Assembly: GCF_022919095.1 (NCBI RefSeq)
Contig: NZ_CP095073.1
Location: 2,666,001 to 2,730,000 of the forward strand
Direction of reading: 5' to 3'
Length of the DNA stretch: 64,000 nt
Origin: Halobacillus salinarum
Lineage (GTDB): Bacteria > Bacillota > Bacilli > Bacillales > Halobacillaceae
Shown here: positions 49,504 through 58,846 of the stretch, one piece after another
Position numbering within the stretch: position 1 is the first letter of the stretch
Layout of the letters: the number at the start of each line of letters is the position of its first letter
Made by a program: the position numbers and the translations under genes
The notes under the pieces: model-generated
Database searches by the model: none
The model's input: the letters and a program-made list of their open reading frames with translations, nothing else
Told to the model about the DNA's origin: nothing

Positions 49504-50497
49504 TTTCTTCCTCCTCCTCTCTAATTTCTTCCAATACTTGAACAGCCATTTGATTTTTCAATTGACCAGGCTGGATATAAAATTTCTTTTCGTCATCGAC
49601 TTTAAGTGTCATAGGTTCATCAATCCTTTGGTTTAACCGAATTACGTCATTTTGCTGTAATTGCAGGAACTGCTCAATAAAAATGTCGGTCTCTCCTAAT
49701 ACAGCTTTCACGTCAACTTGCGCCTTTTGAATCGTTTTCTGCAGGGATTCGTATTCTTCTATATTGCGCTCCTTCGGCTGCTGGTTCTGCATCCAGTAAT
49801 GGACAGAGAGCTTAGGAATAATCGGTTCAAGGACGACATGAGGGATACAAATATTTATCATTCCACTTGCTTCGCCAATTGTCGTATTCAACGAAACAAC
49901 GATGACGGTCTCATTAGGTGAAACCATTTGCAGAAATTGCGGATTCACTTCAAATTCTTCAAGGAGCGCTTCAATCTCTACGATCGACCCCCATGCCTCC
50001 TGGTAGTTTTCCAACGCCCGCTCAAACAGCTGGGACATAATCGTCGTTTCGATTTCTGTCAGGTTGTCGACTTTATTCATGCTGCTTCCTCTTCCGCCTA
50101 AAACCCGATCCAACATGGCATAGGCAACATTCGGATTGGTTTCCAGTAAAATCCGTCCCTCCAGAGGAGAAACACTAAAAATATTTAAAATCGTCATCGT
50201 TGGAATCGAGCGGATAAATTCCTCATATGGAAGCTGATCAACAGAGGCAACCTGGATGTTCACGTATGTACGCAGCTGGCCAGAAAAATAAGTGGTCAGA
50301 AGTCTAGCGAAATTTTCATGAATCCTTGATAAACTTCTTATCTGATCTTTAGAAAACCTTAGTGCCCGTTTAAAATCATAGACTCGCACTTTTTTCTCTT
50401 TATCTTCTACCTTTAGTTCTTCAGCGTCCATTTCTCCTGTAGAGAGCGCTGATAATAACGAATCTATTTCACTTTGAGAGAGTACTTCCTCTGCCAA
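49496..50497 (-). CDS. fliM: Flagellar motor switch protein FliM
   Basis: Middle of the C-ring, the site where CheY-P acts. 333 residues: CheY-binding N-terminus (EVLSQSEIDSLLSAL), a CheC-like middle domain and a FliN-like C-terminus. It follows fliL. Confidence 0.96.
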   Translation of the reverse strand: MAEEVLSQSEIDSLLSALSTGEMDAEELKVEDKEKKVRVYDFKRALRFSKDQIRSLSRIHENFARLLTTYFSGQLRTYVNIQVASVDQLPYEEFIRSIPTMTILNIFSVSPLEGRILLETNPNVAYAMLDRVLGGRGSSMNKVDNLTEIETTIMSQLFERALENYQEAWGSIVEIEALLEEFEVNPQFLQMVSPNETVIVVSLNTTIGEASGMINICIPHVVLEPIIPKLSVHYWMQNQQPKERNIEEYESLQKTIQKAQVDVKAVLGETDIFIEQFLQLQQNDVIRLNQRIDEPMTLKVDDEKKFYIQPGQLKNQMAVQVLEEIREEEEENE

Positions 50498-50533
50498 AAA
50501 AACCTCACCTCCTCAGCCTGCATTGTGCTAGTG

Positions 50534-50953
50534 CTACTGCAGCACTTTTTCGACAGTATAAACTTCTGTAACTTTACCTTCAGTCATCAGCTGGTTCAGT
50601 TTCAGCTTCACCGTTTCCTCCAAATCACTCAACCCGGATTTAAAGGCTTTCGTATCCATCGTAGCGAGCTCTTTAATAATAATATTCTGCATTTGAAAGT
50701 CTCTTTTTTGGAGTTCTTCAAGTGCACCTTTGCTGTCTGTGACTATCCGGAACTTAATGCGGACATAATCGCCGTTTTCAAGATCCGTCGTGATCTCCTC
50801 AGTGAGAAGGGAACTATCCCGAACCTCATCTATGGACCGTTCTCCACTAGCCTCGCTGTCGGATAAATTAATAACTAAAATTAGAGCCACTACCCCAAGC
50901 ACTGTAATTGTACTTAAAATAATCATCATCGTTTTAAATAGTTTAGGCTTCAC
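50534..50953 (-). CDS. fliL: Flagellar basal body protein FliL
   Basis: Membrane protein near the stator. About 139 residues with one N-terminal membrane segment (TMMIILSTITVLGVVALILV) and an outside FliL domain (RIKFRIVTDSKGALEELQKR). GTG at 50953 is preferred, with AGGTGA 8 bases upstream; GTG at 50965 is possible. It overlaps swrD by 11 bases. Confidence 0.92.
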   Translation of the reverse strand: MKPKLFKTMMIILSTITVLGVVALILVINLSDSEASGERSIDEVRDSSLLTEEITTDLENGDYVRIKFRIVTDSKGALEELQKRDFQMQNIIIKELATMDTKAFKSGLSDLEETVKLKLNQLMTEGKVTEVYTVEKVLQ

Positions 50954-51167
50954 GCTCTTCTTCACCTGCCTTATCCTTCAGGGTGATCAAACCAAGCTTT
51001 TGGTAAAAATCCATCATTCTTTCAATCACCAGGTCTTCTGCTTCCTTAACTACAAATTTGCGTCCTTTCGTAGTCGTAATGGTCGTATCCGGATTAGATT
51101 GAACCTGCTCTATGTATAAGGCATTGAAATAAAAGGATTCTCCGTTTAAACGTGTTAAAGCAATCAT
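50943..51167 (-). CDS. swrD: SwrD/FlbD family protein
   Basis: 74 residues (MIALTRLNGESFYFNALYIE, IEQVQSNPDTTITTTKGRK), the FlbD/YlzI family. SwrD of B. subtilis increases motor power for swarming. It sits between flgG and fliL as expected. No membrane segment. Confidence 0.9.
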   Translation of the reverse strand: MIALTRLNGESFYFNALYIEQVQSNPDTTITTTKGRKFVVKEAEDLVIERMMDFYQKLGLITLKDKAGEEEREA

Positions 51168-51172
51168 ATAAT

Positions 51173-51205
51173 GGCAGGGCTGCCTGTTGAGCAGCCCTCC
51201 TGCCC
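51173..51205 (-). repeat. Strong hairpin between flgG and swrD
   Basis: Perfect 8-bp stem AGGGCTGC / GCAGCCCT with a 7-base loop, extended outside by GGCAGG / GCC. Minus strand continues ATTATATG, so the T tract is poor and the swrD start follows at once. It may lower read-through or expression of swrD and beyond, or protect the upstream mRNA. Confidence 0.6.
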
Positions 51206-51212
51206 CCTTTAA

Positions 51213-52103
51213 TTAACGTTTCAAGTTGACGAGTTCCTGAAGAATTTCATCGGAAGTCGTAATAATTCTTGTATTCGCTTGAAAGCCTCTCTGAGCTGTA
51301 ATCATCTCTGTGAAAGACTCTGCTAGATCAACATTTGACATCTCCAGTGCCCCGGAAACCATTTTACCTGTGCCGTCTTCTCCGGCCACAAGTAAATCAT
51401 TGATATCATTGAAAGTCCCATCAGCTGCCGTACTTAATCCTGCATTATTTGTATTTTGAAAAGTGTTGCTGCCGACTTTCTGCAGACCGCCAGGGTTCGA
51501 AAACTTTGCTAAGCGGATTTGTCCTGCTTCTTGAGGATTTCCAGTTGAATCTACATAATTAACCGAACCATCCGTTTGGATGCTGAAGCTTTGCGCATCA
51601 TCAGGAATAGTGATAACCCCGGCCTGACCTGTACTCGATTCTCCGATCAAATACTTTCCATCTCCATTCACGATTGCGCCTGAATCATCCAAATAAAAAT
51701 TCCCAGCTCTGGTAAAACTGACATTTACTTGAGATAAGTCAACATTCGTGCTGGTTTCATTGATTGGTGATCCCGGAATTCCTTCCGCTAATACAAACAT
51801 CCCATCACCTTCTAAAGCTAAATCAAGCGGCCGGTTTGTCGTCTGCCTGTTTCCCTGTTCATGAACGGTATCAACAGAACCGACTTGCGAGCCTAACCCA
51901 ACCTGGGCTGGATTAATCCCTCCTCGAACGCCGGCAATCGCTCCCTGTGCCGCTGACATCGTCTGGCTCATCGTATCCTGAAACGTAACGCGGCCCTTCT
52001 TGTATCCGTAAGTATTCACATTGGCAATATTGTTCCCGATCGTATCGAGTTTTGTTTGAAAACCTTTCATTCCTGAAATTCCTGAGTACATTGAACGTAG
52101 CAT
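51213..52103 (-). CDS. flgG: Flagellar hook protein (FlgE; flgG in older Bacillus naming)
   Basis: Major hook subunit. 296 residues: N-terminal rod-like helix (MLRSMYSGISGMKGFQTKLD, NNIANVNTYGYKKGRV), a central beta region and C-terminal helix (ALEMSNVDLAESFTEMITAQ). ATG 52103 is chosen by homology, although GTG at 52112 is closer to GGAAGG. It is longer than the B. subtilis protein (264) owing to the middle region. Confidence 0.93.
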   Translation of the reverse strand: MLRSMYSGISGMKGFQTKLDTIGNNIANVNTYGYKKGRVTFQDTMSQTMSAAQGAIAGVRGGINPAQVGLGSQVGSVDTVHEQGNRQTTNRPLDLALEGDGMFVLAEGIPGSPINETSTNVDLSQVNVSFTRAGNFYLDDSGAIVNGDGKYLIGESSTGQAGVITIPDDAQSFSIQTDGSVNYVDSTGNPQEAGQIRLAKFSNPGGLQKVGSNTFQNTNNAGLSTAADGTFNDINDLLVAGEDGTGKMVSGALEMSNVDLAESFTEMITAQRGFQANTRIITTSDEILQELVNLKR

Positions 52104-52186
52104 TATGCTCACATTCCTTCCTGTTTCTTAAATTTTTAGCTGCGTCTATCGGTCAGCAGCATCGTAAGGCTTCCGTAAGGTCCAGC

Positions 52187-52552
52187 CTAATCATCCATCA
52201 CAATCGTTCCATTAATATTTGTAAAAATATGTGCGGCAGAGTCTGCCCGAGACATAGCGGTTACTACGGTATTGTTTTTTGTACTGACTACTAAAGCCGC
52301 ATCATTCGTCACGACTAAGGAATCGGTAATTCCTTTTGCCTTTGCTTCTGCCATTTTTTCAGATATGGCCAGCCACTTCGAGTCACTGATGCTAATATTA
52401 CGGTCTTTTAACCGTTCTTTTGCATGTTTACTTACTACTAGCTCCCTTGCTTCCTGCCATACTTCTTTAAAAGAAGCCGACTGTTTTTTTACCGGTTTAT
52501 ACGAGCCGGGAGGCGTCAAAGGCTGGTGAAGCTGATGTAATTTAGCTTTCAT
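52187..52552 (-). CDS. TIGR02530-type flagellar operon protein
   Basis: 121 residues. The core SKHAKERLKDRNISISDSKW, then DSLVVTNDAALVVS, and NINGTIVMDD at the end match the 'flagellar operon protein' family known from many Firmicute flagellar clusters. It has no known activity. It lies between flgD and flgG, which suggests a role in hook assembly. Confidence 0.85.
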   Translation of the reverse strand: MKAKLHQLHQPLTPPGSYKPVKKQSASFKEVWQEARELVVSKHAKERLKDRNISISDSKWLAISEKMAEAKAKGITDSLVVTNDAALVVSTKNNTVVTAMSRADSAAHIFTNINGTIVMDD

Positions 52553-52567
52553 ACTTGCGCCTTCTTT

Positions 52568-53023
52568 CTAGTTCGATTCTTTTGTATGGCTCACTTTCGT
52601 AATTTCATCTACCAAGACAGTGGTTTCATTCGCAAGTTCCAAAATCGTGTTTCCATCTTCTTGTCCCACCGCTTCTACAACAGCTGATTCGTTATGGTCA
52701 AACTCCCCTGTCTCTTCATCATAAACTGGGTAAGTGACTTCTTTGCCGATCAAACTGCTGTATTGGACTACAGGTGGCTGCTGCTCCGTTTGAAGAAAAT
52801 TCTGCATCGCTTGGGACATATTTGTCATTTGCTCCAGACTGGAAAACTGGGTCATTTGCGAAATAAATTCTTTATCCTTCATCGGATCTAAGGGGTTTTG
52901 ATTTTGCAGTTGAGCCATTAATATCTTTAAAAATTCATCTTTCCCTAATTCATTATTGGATGTACTTTTCGGCTGCTGATTTTTTAAATAATAAGAAGGA
53001 TCAATCGTTGTCACCTTTGTCAC
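52568..53023 (-). CDS. flgD: Flagellar hook assembly protein FlgD
   Basis: Hook cap that allows hook growth. 151 residues with the FlgD signature GKDEFLKILMAQLQNQNPLD and SQMTQFSSLEQM. The start is GTG at 53023, next to the fliK stop; GTG at 53014 behind AGGTGA is also possible. It is short, lacking the Fn3/tudor domains of enteric FlgD, as in other Bacilli. Confidence 0.93.
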   Translation of the reverse strand: MTKVTTIDPSYYLKNQQPKSTSNNELGKDEFLKILMAQLQNQNPLDPMKDKEFISQMTQFSSLEQMTNMSQAMQNFLQTEQQPPVVQYSSLIGKEVTYPVYDEETGEFDHNESAVVEAVGQEDGNTILELANETTVLVDEITKVSHTKESN

Positions 53024-54691
53024 CTACACTTTCTCATTCATGATTTCTTTAAAGGACAGCTCTTCTTGTGATGGCTGCTGCTCCTCTTTGTTTCCTGAAT
53101 GATGGGATTGTTCCTCTTTTTGCCCTTCAAAGCTTTGTTCTTGCTTGGAATCATCGGTTAAATAGGCTTGACCATTGTACTGCTGGTCAGATTTTTCGAT
53201 GATTACCTGCTGCGGTGAAAACATGTGCCTCAGCTGATGCATATTGCTGTCCAGCATTTCTTTAGCTGCTTGACTGCTTACCAAAATCTTTATGGCCATT
53301 TCCCCATTCATTTTTGTAACTGTTAGAGTCAAGTCCCCCAGGTTGCCAGGTTTCAGCTTAATATTCAGCTGCATGTCTCCGCTCTTATTCATCAAAAAAC
53401 GACTGGATGTTACTGCATTTTCCATTTCTTTCATAAAATGGCTGGAAGAAGGCTGCCCCGTATCGGTGGGTTTGACATTAATAATAAACTGTTCCATTTT
53501 TGCCATGGGAAGAGATGGACCTGCTGTATTTAAGCGGCTGGGTTGTTCTGCGCTTTCGTTTGGCTGCACATTGGATAAGTACTGCTTCACCCATTTACCA
53601 ATGTCTTTTGTGCTGATCTGTGATTGATTAAGATATGTAGTAGGAAGTGTCATACGATTTTGCATGTTGTTGATCAGCCTTGTAAACAATTGACGTTCTA
53701 TTTTTGTCCCTTCTTGGGCTGCGGTTGACCATTTATTAAGAAAACTTTGTTTATTCTGCTGCTCGGACTGGAGAGCGGACCACTTGATAAGCGTTTCTTT
53801 AACAGCAGCTGCTTGCTTTAATGATAAATGACTGTCTAAAGCAGCTATTCCTTCGACATTTTTATGAAAGGTCTGCCATAGTGTTTTCAACTGTGCATCC
53901 AGCTTAGGATCTTGAATACTCGAGTTATCGGAAGTCCGAACAGTTTGCAGCAAATGTGTAAATGCTGCTTTTTGCTCTGGTGTCGCCTGATTCGTTATCT
54001 CTTGCCACTGTTGGTTAAAATGAGCTTCAGCGGACTTCTGCTGTTTTTCAATATTCAGCCACTTGCGGGCGAGCATTTTCAAATTCTCAGGCATTTCGCC
54101 TGCTGTTGATTCATTGCTTTTCTTTTGGCTGAAGGATTTAAATGAAGACCAAATGTCGTTTAATTCCTTTTTCAAGGAATTCTGCGCCGCATTTAAGCTG
54201 TCCTTAGAGCCATGAACCATGCCATTTAAGGAAGATCCAGATTGGTTCATAGGTTTATAAATGTTTAGCAGCGGGTACAATTCTTCGAGAATGTTGATTA
54301 ATTCTTTCTTATCTTCAGCGTTTATAGCCTTTGGATTTAAATCGTGAAGTTTATTCATCAGTTCTTTTATTTCTTTTTGTAAAGAATTTAAGGCCAGTGG
54401 ATGATCCAGGTCCTTTGTGCTAATCGAAAATCCACTCAATTTTCCACCCGACTCTTCCCCGGCATCCGAACTTTGTGAGAGTTCTATTCCGAGAGAGGTA
54501 AGCAGCTTTCGTAATTCCTTCAGCAAATGGAACACAGTGCCTTTCCTGCCTGCAACTGCCGAATTAAGAGGACCTGTTGACCGGTTTAACAGCTGTTGAA
54601 ATGTATCATTCTTTGCTGATGGCGTCTGCTGGTTAGAAGATCCTCCAGGAAAATAAGAATAATCAGGATTGTTTAACGATACATTCATCAT
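53024..54691 (-). CDS. fliK: Flagellar hook-length control protein FliK
   Basis: Measures hook length and triggers the FlhB switch. 555 residues, poorly conserved in the N-terminal two thirds, which are rich in Ser, Gln, Asn and Lys. The Flg_hook domain is at about 405-500 (MQLNIKLKPGNLGDLTLTV, MHQLRHMFSPQQVIIEKS). The tail is Gln/Glu-rich. ATG at 54691 sits 6 bases after GGAGGTG. Confidence 0.9.
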   Translation of the reverse strand: MMNVSLNNPDYSYFPGGSSNQQTPSAKNDTFQQLLNRSTGPLNSAVAGRKGTVFHLLKELRKLLTSLGIELSQSSDAGEESGGKLSGFSISTKDLDHPLALNSLQKEIKELMNKLHDLNPKAINAEDKKELINILEELYPLLNIYKPMNQSGSSLNGMVHGSKDSLNAAQNSLKKELNDIWSSFKSFSQKKSNESTAGEMPENLKMLARKWLNIEKQQKSAEAHFNQQWQEITNQATPEQKAAFTHLLQTVRTSDNSSIQDPKLDAQLKTLWQTFHKNVEGIAALDSHLSLKQAAAVKETLIKWSALQSEQQNKQSFLNKWSTAAQEGTKIERQLFTRLINNMQNRMTLPTTYLNQSQISTKDIGKWVKQYLSNVQPNESAEQPSRLNTAGPSLPMAKMEQFIINVKPTDTGQPSSSHFMKEMENAVTSSRFLMNKSGDMQLNIKLKPGNLGDLTLTVTKMNGEMAIKILVSSQAAKEMLDSNMHQLRHMFSPQQVIIEKSDQQYNGQAYLTDDSKQEQSFEGQKEEQSHHSGNKEEQQPSQEELSFKEIMNEKV

Positions 54692-54721
54692 TGAATTCAC
54701 CTCCTTTCAGTTGTTTCCGGG

Positions 54722-55300
54722 TTAATTTGAACCTAGAATCGAACTTGCAAGAGCAGCAGCTTTTTCAGGACTCATTTCCCCTAGAATTTTCCCACGTTCC
54801 TCACTTGGTACTTTTTCAAGTACTTGTACAGCAAGGGGACCGTCCATGCTTTCAAGAATCGGCGCCGCTTTTTCCTCATCCATTCCTTCAAAGGACTGAG
54901 CCAGCTCTTTTAATTTATCGGTCTGTTCTTCATTTACTTCTTTAGAAGCGGCTAAGTCGGCCTCGAGCTTTTCTATCTGTTGGTGAAGATCTTCAATGGT
55001 CGCCTGCTTCATGTCCACATCATCTTTTAGACTGGCAATCTTCTCATCTTTTTCCTGTATGGTCGATTGCACTTGCTCCTGCTCCCTTGCCTTGTCTTTT
55101 TCCTCAGAAGTTGAGACCACCTTTGATACACCTGGTATATCATTGCTTATCTTCTGAGCATAATCGATAACATGAACACCTTTTACCGTAAGGATAATTA
55201 AAACTACGGTAATGGCGAAAATTAAAGGAACGACGAAAATAAAGAAAAAGCTTTGCAATTTACTTCCTTTTTCTTCCTCTTGATTAGCTAGTTTCCCCAT
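54722..55300 (-). CDS. ylxF: YlxF (MotE-like, MgtE N-terminal-type) protein
   Basis: 192 residues: N-terminal membrane segment (FFFIFVVPLIFAITVVLIIL), a coiled coil of about 60 residues, and a C-terminal MgtE_N-like domain (GMDEEKAAPILESMDGPLAV). In B. subtilis ylxF lies between fliJ and fliK as here. In other bacteria MotE-type proteins with this build chaperone the motor. Function here is inferred only from position. Confidence 0.85.
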   Translation of the reverse strand: MGKLANQEEEKGSKLQSFFFIFVVPLIFAITVVLIILTVKGVHVIDYAQKISNDIPGVSKVVSTSEEKDKAREQEQVQSTIQEKDEKIASLKDDVDMKQATIEDLHQQIEKLEADLAASKEVNEEQTDKLKELAQSFEGMDEEKAAPILESMDGPLAVQVLEKVPSEERGKILGEMSPEKAAALASSILGSN

Positions 55301-55304
55301 GCAA

Positions 55305-55754
55305 TCACCTATTTTTATAATTTAAAAATTGATTCATTGAGAGTTCATCCATATGTTTAGCTTCAGCTTCTTTTACTCCCTGCTCGTCTTTTTCTATTCT
55401 ACGTTCAATCAGCTTTTGAAACTTTTTCATTTCCACGTGAGCGTCCGTAAGCTTAGCCTGTGAAGATTCCATTGTAGTTCTTGCGGTTTGCACTCTTGGC
55501 TGCAAAAATTCAGCTTTCTCATCTAATCTCTGTATGTACTGCTGATGCTGAATAAAAGAAACTGCTGGAACTTTTTTTTGCTCCAGGGAAAGATAGAAAT
55601 TATCCTCTGCCTGCTCTTTTTCCTTTAACGTTTCATACAGTTCCGTAGCCACTTGTTCAAAAGACTCCACAGAACGGCGATAAGCTTTCATATGTTCATT
55701 CTTATCCCGTTCCTTCAAATCTTTAATTTTTTGAAAGGTTTCTATTCTCGCCAT
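55305..55754 (-). CDS. fliJ: Flagellar export chaperone FliJ
   Basis: Coiled-coil rod that couples the FliI ATPase to FlhA. 149 residues, almost all charged helix, beginning MARIETFQKIKDLKERDKNE. It lies directly downstream of fliI. Confidence 0.92.
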   Translation of the reverse strand: MARIETFQKIKDLKERDKNEHMKAYRRSVESFEQVATELYETLKEKEQAEDNFYLSLEQKKVPAVSFIQHQQYIQRLDEKAEFLQPRVQTARTTMESSQAKLTDAHVEMKKFQKLIERRIEKDEQGVKEAEAKHMDELSMNQFLNYKNR

Positions 55755-55766
55755 ACCTCATCACCT

Positions 55767-57074
55767 CTAAGTAAATAATTCATTTAACGTAGAACGGGAC
55801 TGTTCATAACTGGAAGGCTCGTGAACCCCTTGCTTTAAAAAGTTGATAATCGCAGGATGATAATGGATAGCTTCGTCAATTTTGCTGCTGCTTCCCTTCT
55901 TATAAGCTCCAATTTGTATCAGCTCTACATTTTCCTCATAAGTGGCTAGCAAGGCTCTTAGTCGTTCCGCAGCCTTTTTATGCTCCTCTGAAACGATTTG
56001 TTTCATAACCCTGCTGACTGACTTTAGGACGTTGAGAGCGGGAAACTGACCTTGTTCAGCCAATTTACGATCCAGAACAAAATGTCCATCAAGGATTCCT
56101 CTTACCGTATCGGCTATCGGCTCGTTCAAATCATCTCCGTCAACGAGAACGGTATAAAAGGCGGTAATGGTACCCGTCTTGCTGGTCCCTGTCCTCTCTA
56201 AAAGCTTAGGAAGCAGAGCAAACACCGAAGGGGTATACCCTTTAGTAGTTGGTGGTTCACCGATCGCTAAACCGATTTCCCGCTGTGCCATAGCCACTCT
56301 CGTTACTGAATCCATCATTAAGTTCACATCATACCCTTGATCTCGAAAGTACTCACTGACCGCAGTAGCTGTGAACGCTCCTTTCATTCTCATAAGAGCC
56401 GGCTGGTCTGAAGTGGCTACGATCACCACAGATCTCTTTAATCCTTCCTCACCTAAATCATTTTCGATAAATTCTCTCACTTCACGGCCTCGTTCCCCTA
56501 TTAAAGCTATGACATTAATATCCGCTGAGCTGTTACGTGAGATCATTCCCATGAGCGTACTCTTACCCACTCCGCTTCCGGCAAAGATTCCGATTCTCTG
56601 CCCTTTGCCCACGGTTAACAGCGAATCAATGGCTCTTACACCAGCTTGGATCGGTTCTTCAATAACCGGCCTCGATAAGGGGTTGGGCGGCTCCTGATCG
56701 GTAGGATAATTTTTTAATCCTCTCGGCAGAGAAGAAGCATCCATTGGCTGCCCCATAGCATCGATGACCCTTCCTACGAGACCTAAGCCGGCTTTTATTT
56801 GCAATGGTTTACCTGTGGCCTCAACTAGACTGCCTGGACGTATATCTTTTATTTCTCTGTAGGGCATTAAGAGGACATTTTCATTATTAAAACCGACGAC
56901 TTCGGCAGCGATGCGAGACCCTAAAGCCGAAGGAGCATGGATATAACAAAGGTCGCCGATCGATGCTTCCGGACCCTTTGATTCAACCATTAACCCGACG
57001 ACTCTATGAATTTTTCCAAATTTTTTATAAGGATCAATTTGCTCTATGGCTTGCAAATAAGCTTGTTTATTCAT
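55767..57074 (-). CDS. fliI: Flagellum-specific ATPase FliI
   Basis: ATPase of the flagellar export system, related to the F1 beta subunit. 435 residues with Walker A GIFAGSGVGKSTLMG near 165, ALIGERGREVREFIE, LMMDSVTRVAMAQREIGLA and TTKGYTPSVFALLPKLLERTG (T3SS ATPase signature). It overlaps fliH by 8 bases. Confidence 0.96.
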   Translation of the reverse strand: MNKQAYLQAIEQIDPYKKFGKIHRVVGLMVESKGPEASIGDLCYIHAPSALGSRIAAEVVGFNNENVLLMPYREIKDIRPGSLVEATGKPLQIKAGLGLVGRVIDAMGQPMDASSLPRGLKNYPTDQEPPNPLSRPVIEEPIQAGVRAIDSLLTVGKGQRIGIFAGSGVGKSTLMGMISRNSSADINVIALIGERGREVREFIENDLGEEGLKRSVVIVATSDQPALMRMKGAFTATAVSEYFRDQGYDVNLMMDSVTRVAMAQREIGLAIGEPPTTKGYTPSVFALLPKLLERTGTSKTGTITAFYTVLVDGDDLNEPIADTVRGILDGHFVLDRKLAEQGQFPALNVLKSVSRVMKQIVSEEHKKAAERLRALLATYEENVELIQIGAYKKGSSSKIDEAIHYHPAIINFLKQGVHEPSSYEQSRSTLNELFT

Positions 57075-57828
57075 TCGTTTCAGACTCCTCGGAAAGCTCG
57101 ATCAGCCGCTTCCGGATTTCTGCGAGCTGGCTGTCAACTCCAGCTTCTATTTTTCCAAATGGTGATTCAATGGTGCATGAATGGATGGGCAGATCTGCTT
57201 TCATAAATAAGGAAAGCGTAGATCGTGAGTCGATCAAGGCAGTAAGTTCTTCTTTTTGAGTCTGTAACAGCGGATAATGATCAGGATGGACGTGAACGAT
57301 TACCTCAGGCTGCTCTTGTACTTCCTGGACCGCCTTTTTTACAATTTCCAGAAAAGCTTCCGGCTGGTCTTTTAACGTTTGATTCAGTATTTTCTCACTG
57401 CTTTTCATGGCTATTTCGAGCATTTCTTCCTCGCTGGACTGGAGGATCGATTGATAATCTAGTTTTGCCTGGGCAATGAGCTCGTTAGCCTGTTCAATCT
57501 TCCCTGTATATTCCTCAAAACCACTCGCTTTGCCATCGGCGTAACCTGCAGAATATCCTTCCTGCCTCGCTTGTTCAACATAGGACTGTCTTTCTTTTTC
57601 CCAGCTGCTTTTCTCAGCTGTAATTTGATCTTTTGTTCGCTGCAGGAGTTCTTCAGCTTCCAATTCAGCTTGTCTTACTTGTTCTTCTGCTTGAGCCCGC
57701 ATCATTTCTGTCTGCTCTCTTTCGAAATCCTGCTGTTCTTTTTGGCTTCCCTTGGCTTCGCTGAAAGATTTCTTTTTAATCGGTTTAAGCTCTATGACAC
57801 GTGTGTGAGAATTTGGCGAGTTAGACAA
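57067..57828 (-). CDS. fliH: Flagellar assembly protein FliH
   Basis: Regulator of the FliI ATPase, forming the outer stalk. About 253 residues: a Glu/Gln-rich coiled coil from about 30-100 (with YSAGYADGKASGFEEY), then the FliH C-terminal domain (VIVHVHPDHYPLLQTQKEEL). TTG at 57828 is preferred, 9 bases after GGAGGGG; an in-frame ATG at 57837 touches that site. It overlaps fliG. Confidence 0.92.
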   Translation of the reverse strand: MSNSPNSHTRVIELKPIKKKSFSEAKGSQKEQQDFEREQTEMMRAQAEEQVRQAELEAEELLQRTKDQITAEKSSWEKERQSYVEQARQEGYSAGYADGKASGFEEYTGKIEQANELIAQAKLDYQSILQSSEEEMLEIAMKSSEKILNQTLKDQPEAFLEIVKKAVQEVQEQPEVIVHVHPDHYPLLQTQKEELTALIDSRSTLSLFMKADLPIHSCTIESPFGKIEAGVDSQLAEIRKRLIELSEESETNE

Positions 57829-58834
57829 TGATGTCATCCCCTCCACCACGTGCGACCACAATCTCTCCAACATCCTCCAGTCGTCGAATTGCAGCTACTA
57901 CTCTCGTCTGCGCTTCTTCTACATCACGAAGACGAACAGGACCCATAATCTCCATTTCCTCCTGGAATGTCTCGGACATTCTCGTTGACATGTTATTGAA
58001 AACAAGGTCTTTAACTTCTTCACTCGATACTTTAAGTGACAAGCGCAGATCGTCATTTTCGACCTCTCTGATAACACGCTGAATTGCCCGGTTGTCAAGG
58101 GTAACGATGTCCTCGAACACAAACATCCTTTTCTTTATTTCTTCTGCTAATTCTGGATCCTGAATTTCAAGTGAGTCTAATATTGTCCGCTCCGTACTGC
58201 GGTCAACGCCATTCAACACCTCTACTACAGCTTGAATGCCGCCAGTTTCGGAATAATCCTGAGTCACTGTGGCAGAAAGCTTCTTTTCAAGAATCTGTTC
58301 CACTTGGTTAATAACTTCAGGAGACGTGGAATCCATGGTCGCTATCCTTCTGGCGACATCCGCTTGCAGCTCCTGAGGAAGCTCGGATAATATCTGTCCG
58401 GACTGGGACGCATCTAAATAAGAAAGCACAAGCGCAATCGTCTGTGGATGTTCATTTTGAATAAAGTTAAGGATTTGGTTCGGATCTGCTTTTCTAGCAA
58501 AATCAAATGGCCTGACTTGCAGGGATGAAGTAAGCCGTCCAATAATATTAGCCGCTTCATCCTCTCCAAGCGCTTTCTCAAGAACAGTTTTGGCATAACC
58601 GATCCCCCCTTGAGAAATATAGTCCTGGGCGACTGCTATTTGATGAAATTGTTCAAGAATTTCTTCCTTTTCTTTAGAATTGACTTTTTGCACGGAAGAA
58701 ATTTCTAACGTTAGTCTTTCAATCTCATCTTCATTTAAATGTTTGTACACTTGAGCAGCTACATCCGGACCAAGAGAGATTAACAATACAGCTGCTTTCT
58801 GTTTTCCGGTTAACCTCGTACTCTGATATGCCAA
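57821..58834 (-). CDS. fliG: Flagellar motor switch protein FliG
   Basis: Rotor protein that contacts the stators. 337 residues in armadillo-like repeats: AVLLISLGPDVAAQVYKHL at the start, NEHPQTIALVLSYL in the middle, and the torque domain with FEDIVTLDNRAIQRVIREVE and DVEEAQTRVVAAIRRLEDVG. It starts with TTG at 58834, 8 bases after AAGGAGG. Confidence 0.96.
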   Translation of the reverse strand: MAYQSTRLTGKQKAAVLLISLGPDVAAQVYKHLNEDEIERLTLEISSVQKVNSKEKEEILEQFHQIAVAQDYISQGGIGYAKTVLEKALGEDEAANIIGRLTSSLQVRPFDFARKADPNQILNFIQNEHPQTIALVLSYLDASQSGQILSELPQELQADVARRIATMDSTSPEVINQVEQILEKKLSATVTQDYSETGGIQAVVEVLNGVDRSTERTILDSLEIQDPELAEEIKKRMFVFEDIVTLDNRAIQRVIREVENDDLRLSLKVSSEEVKDLVFNNMSTRMSETFQEEMEIMGPVRLRDVEEAQTRVVAAIRRLEDVGEIVVARGGGDDIIV

Positions 58835-58846
58835 TGAGAGACCTCC

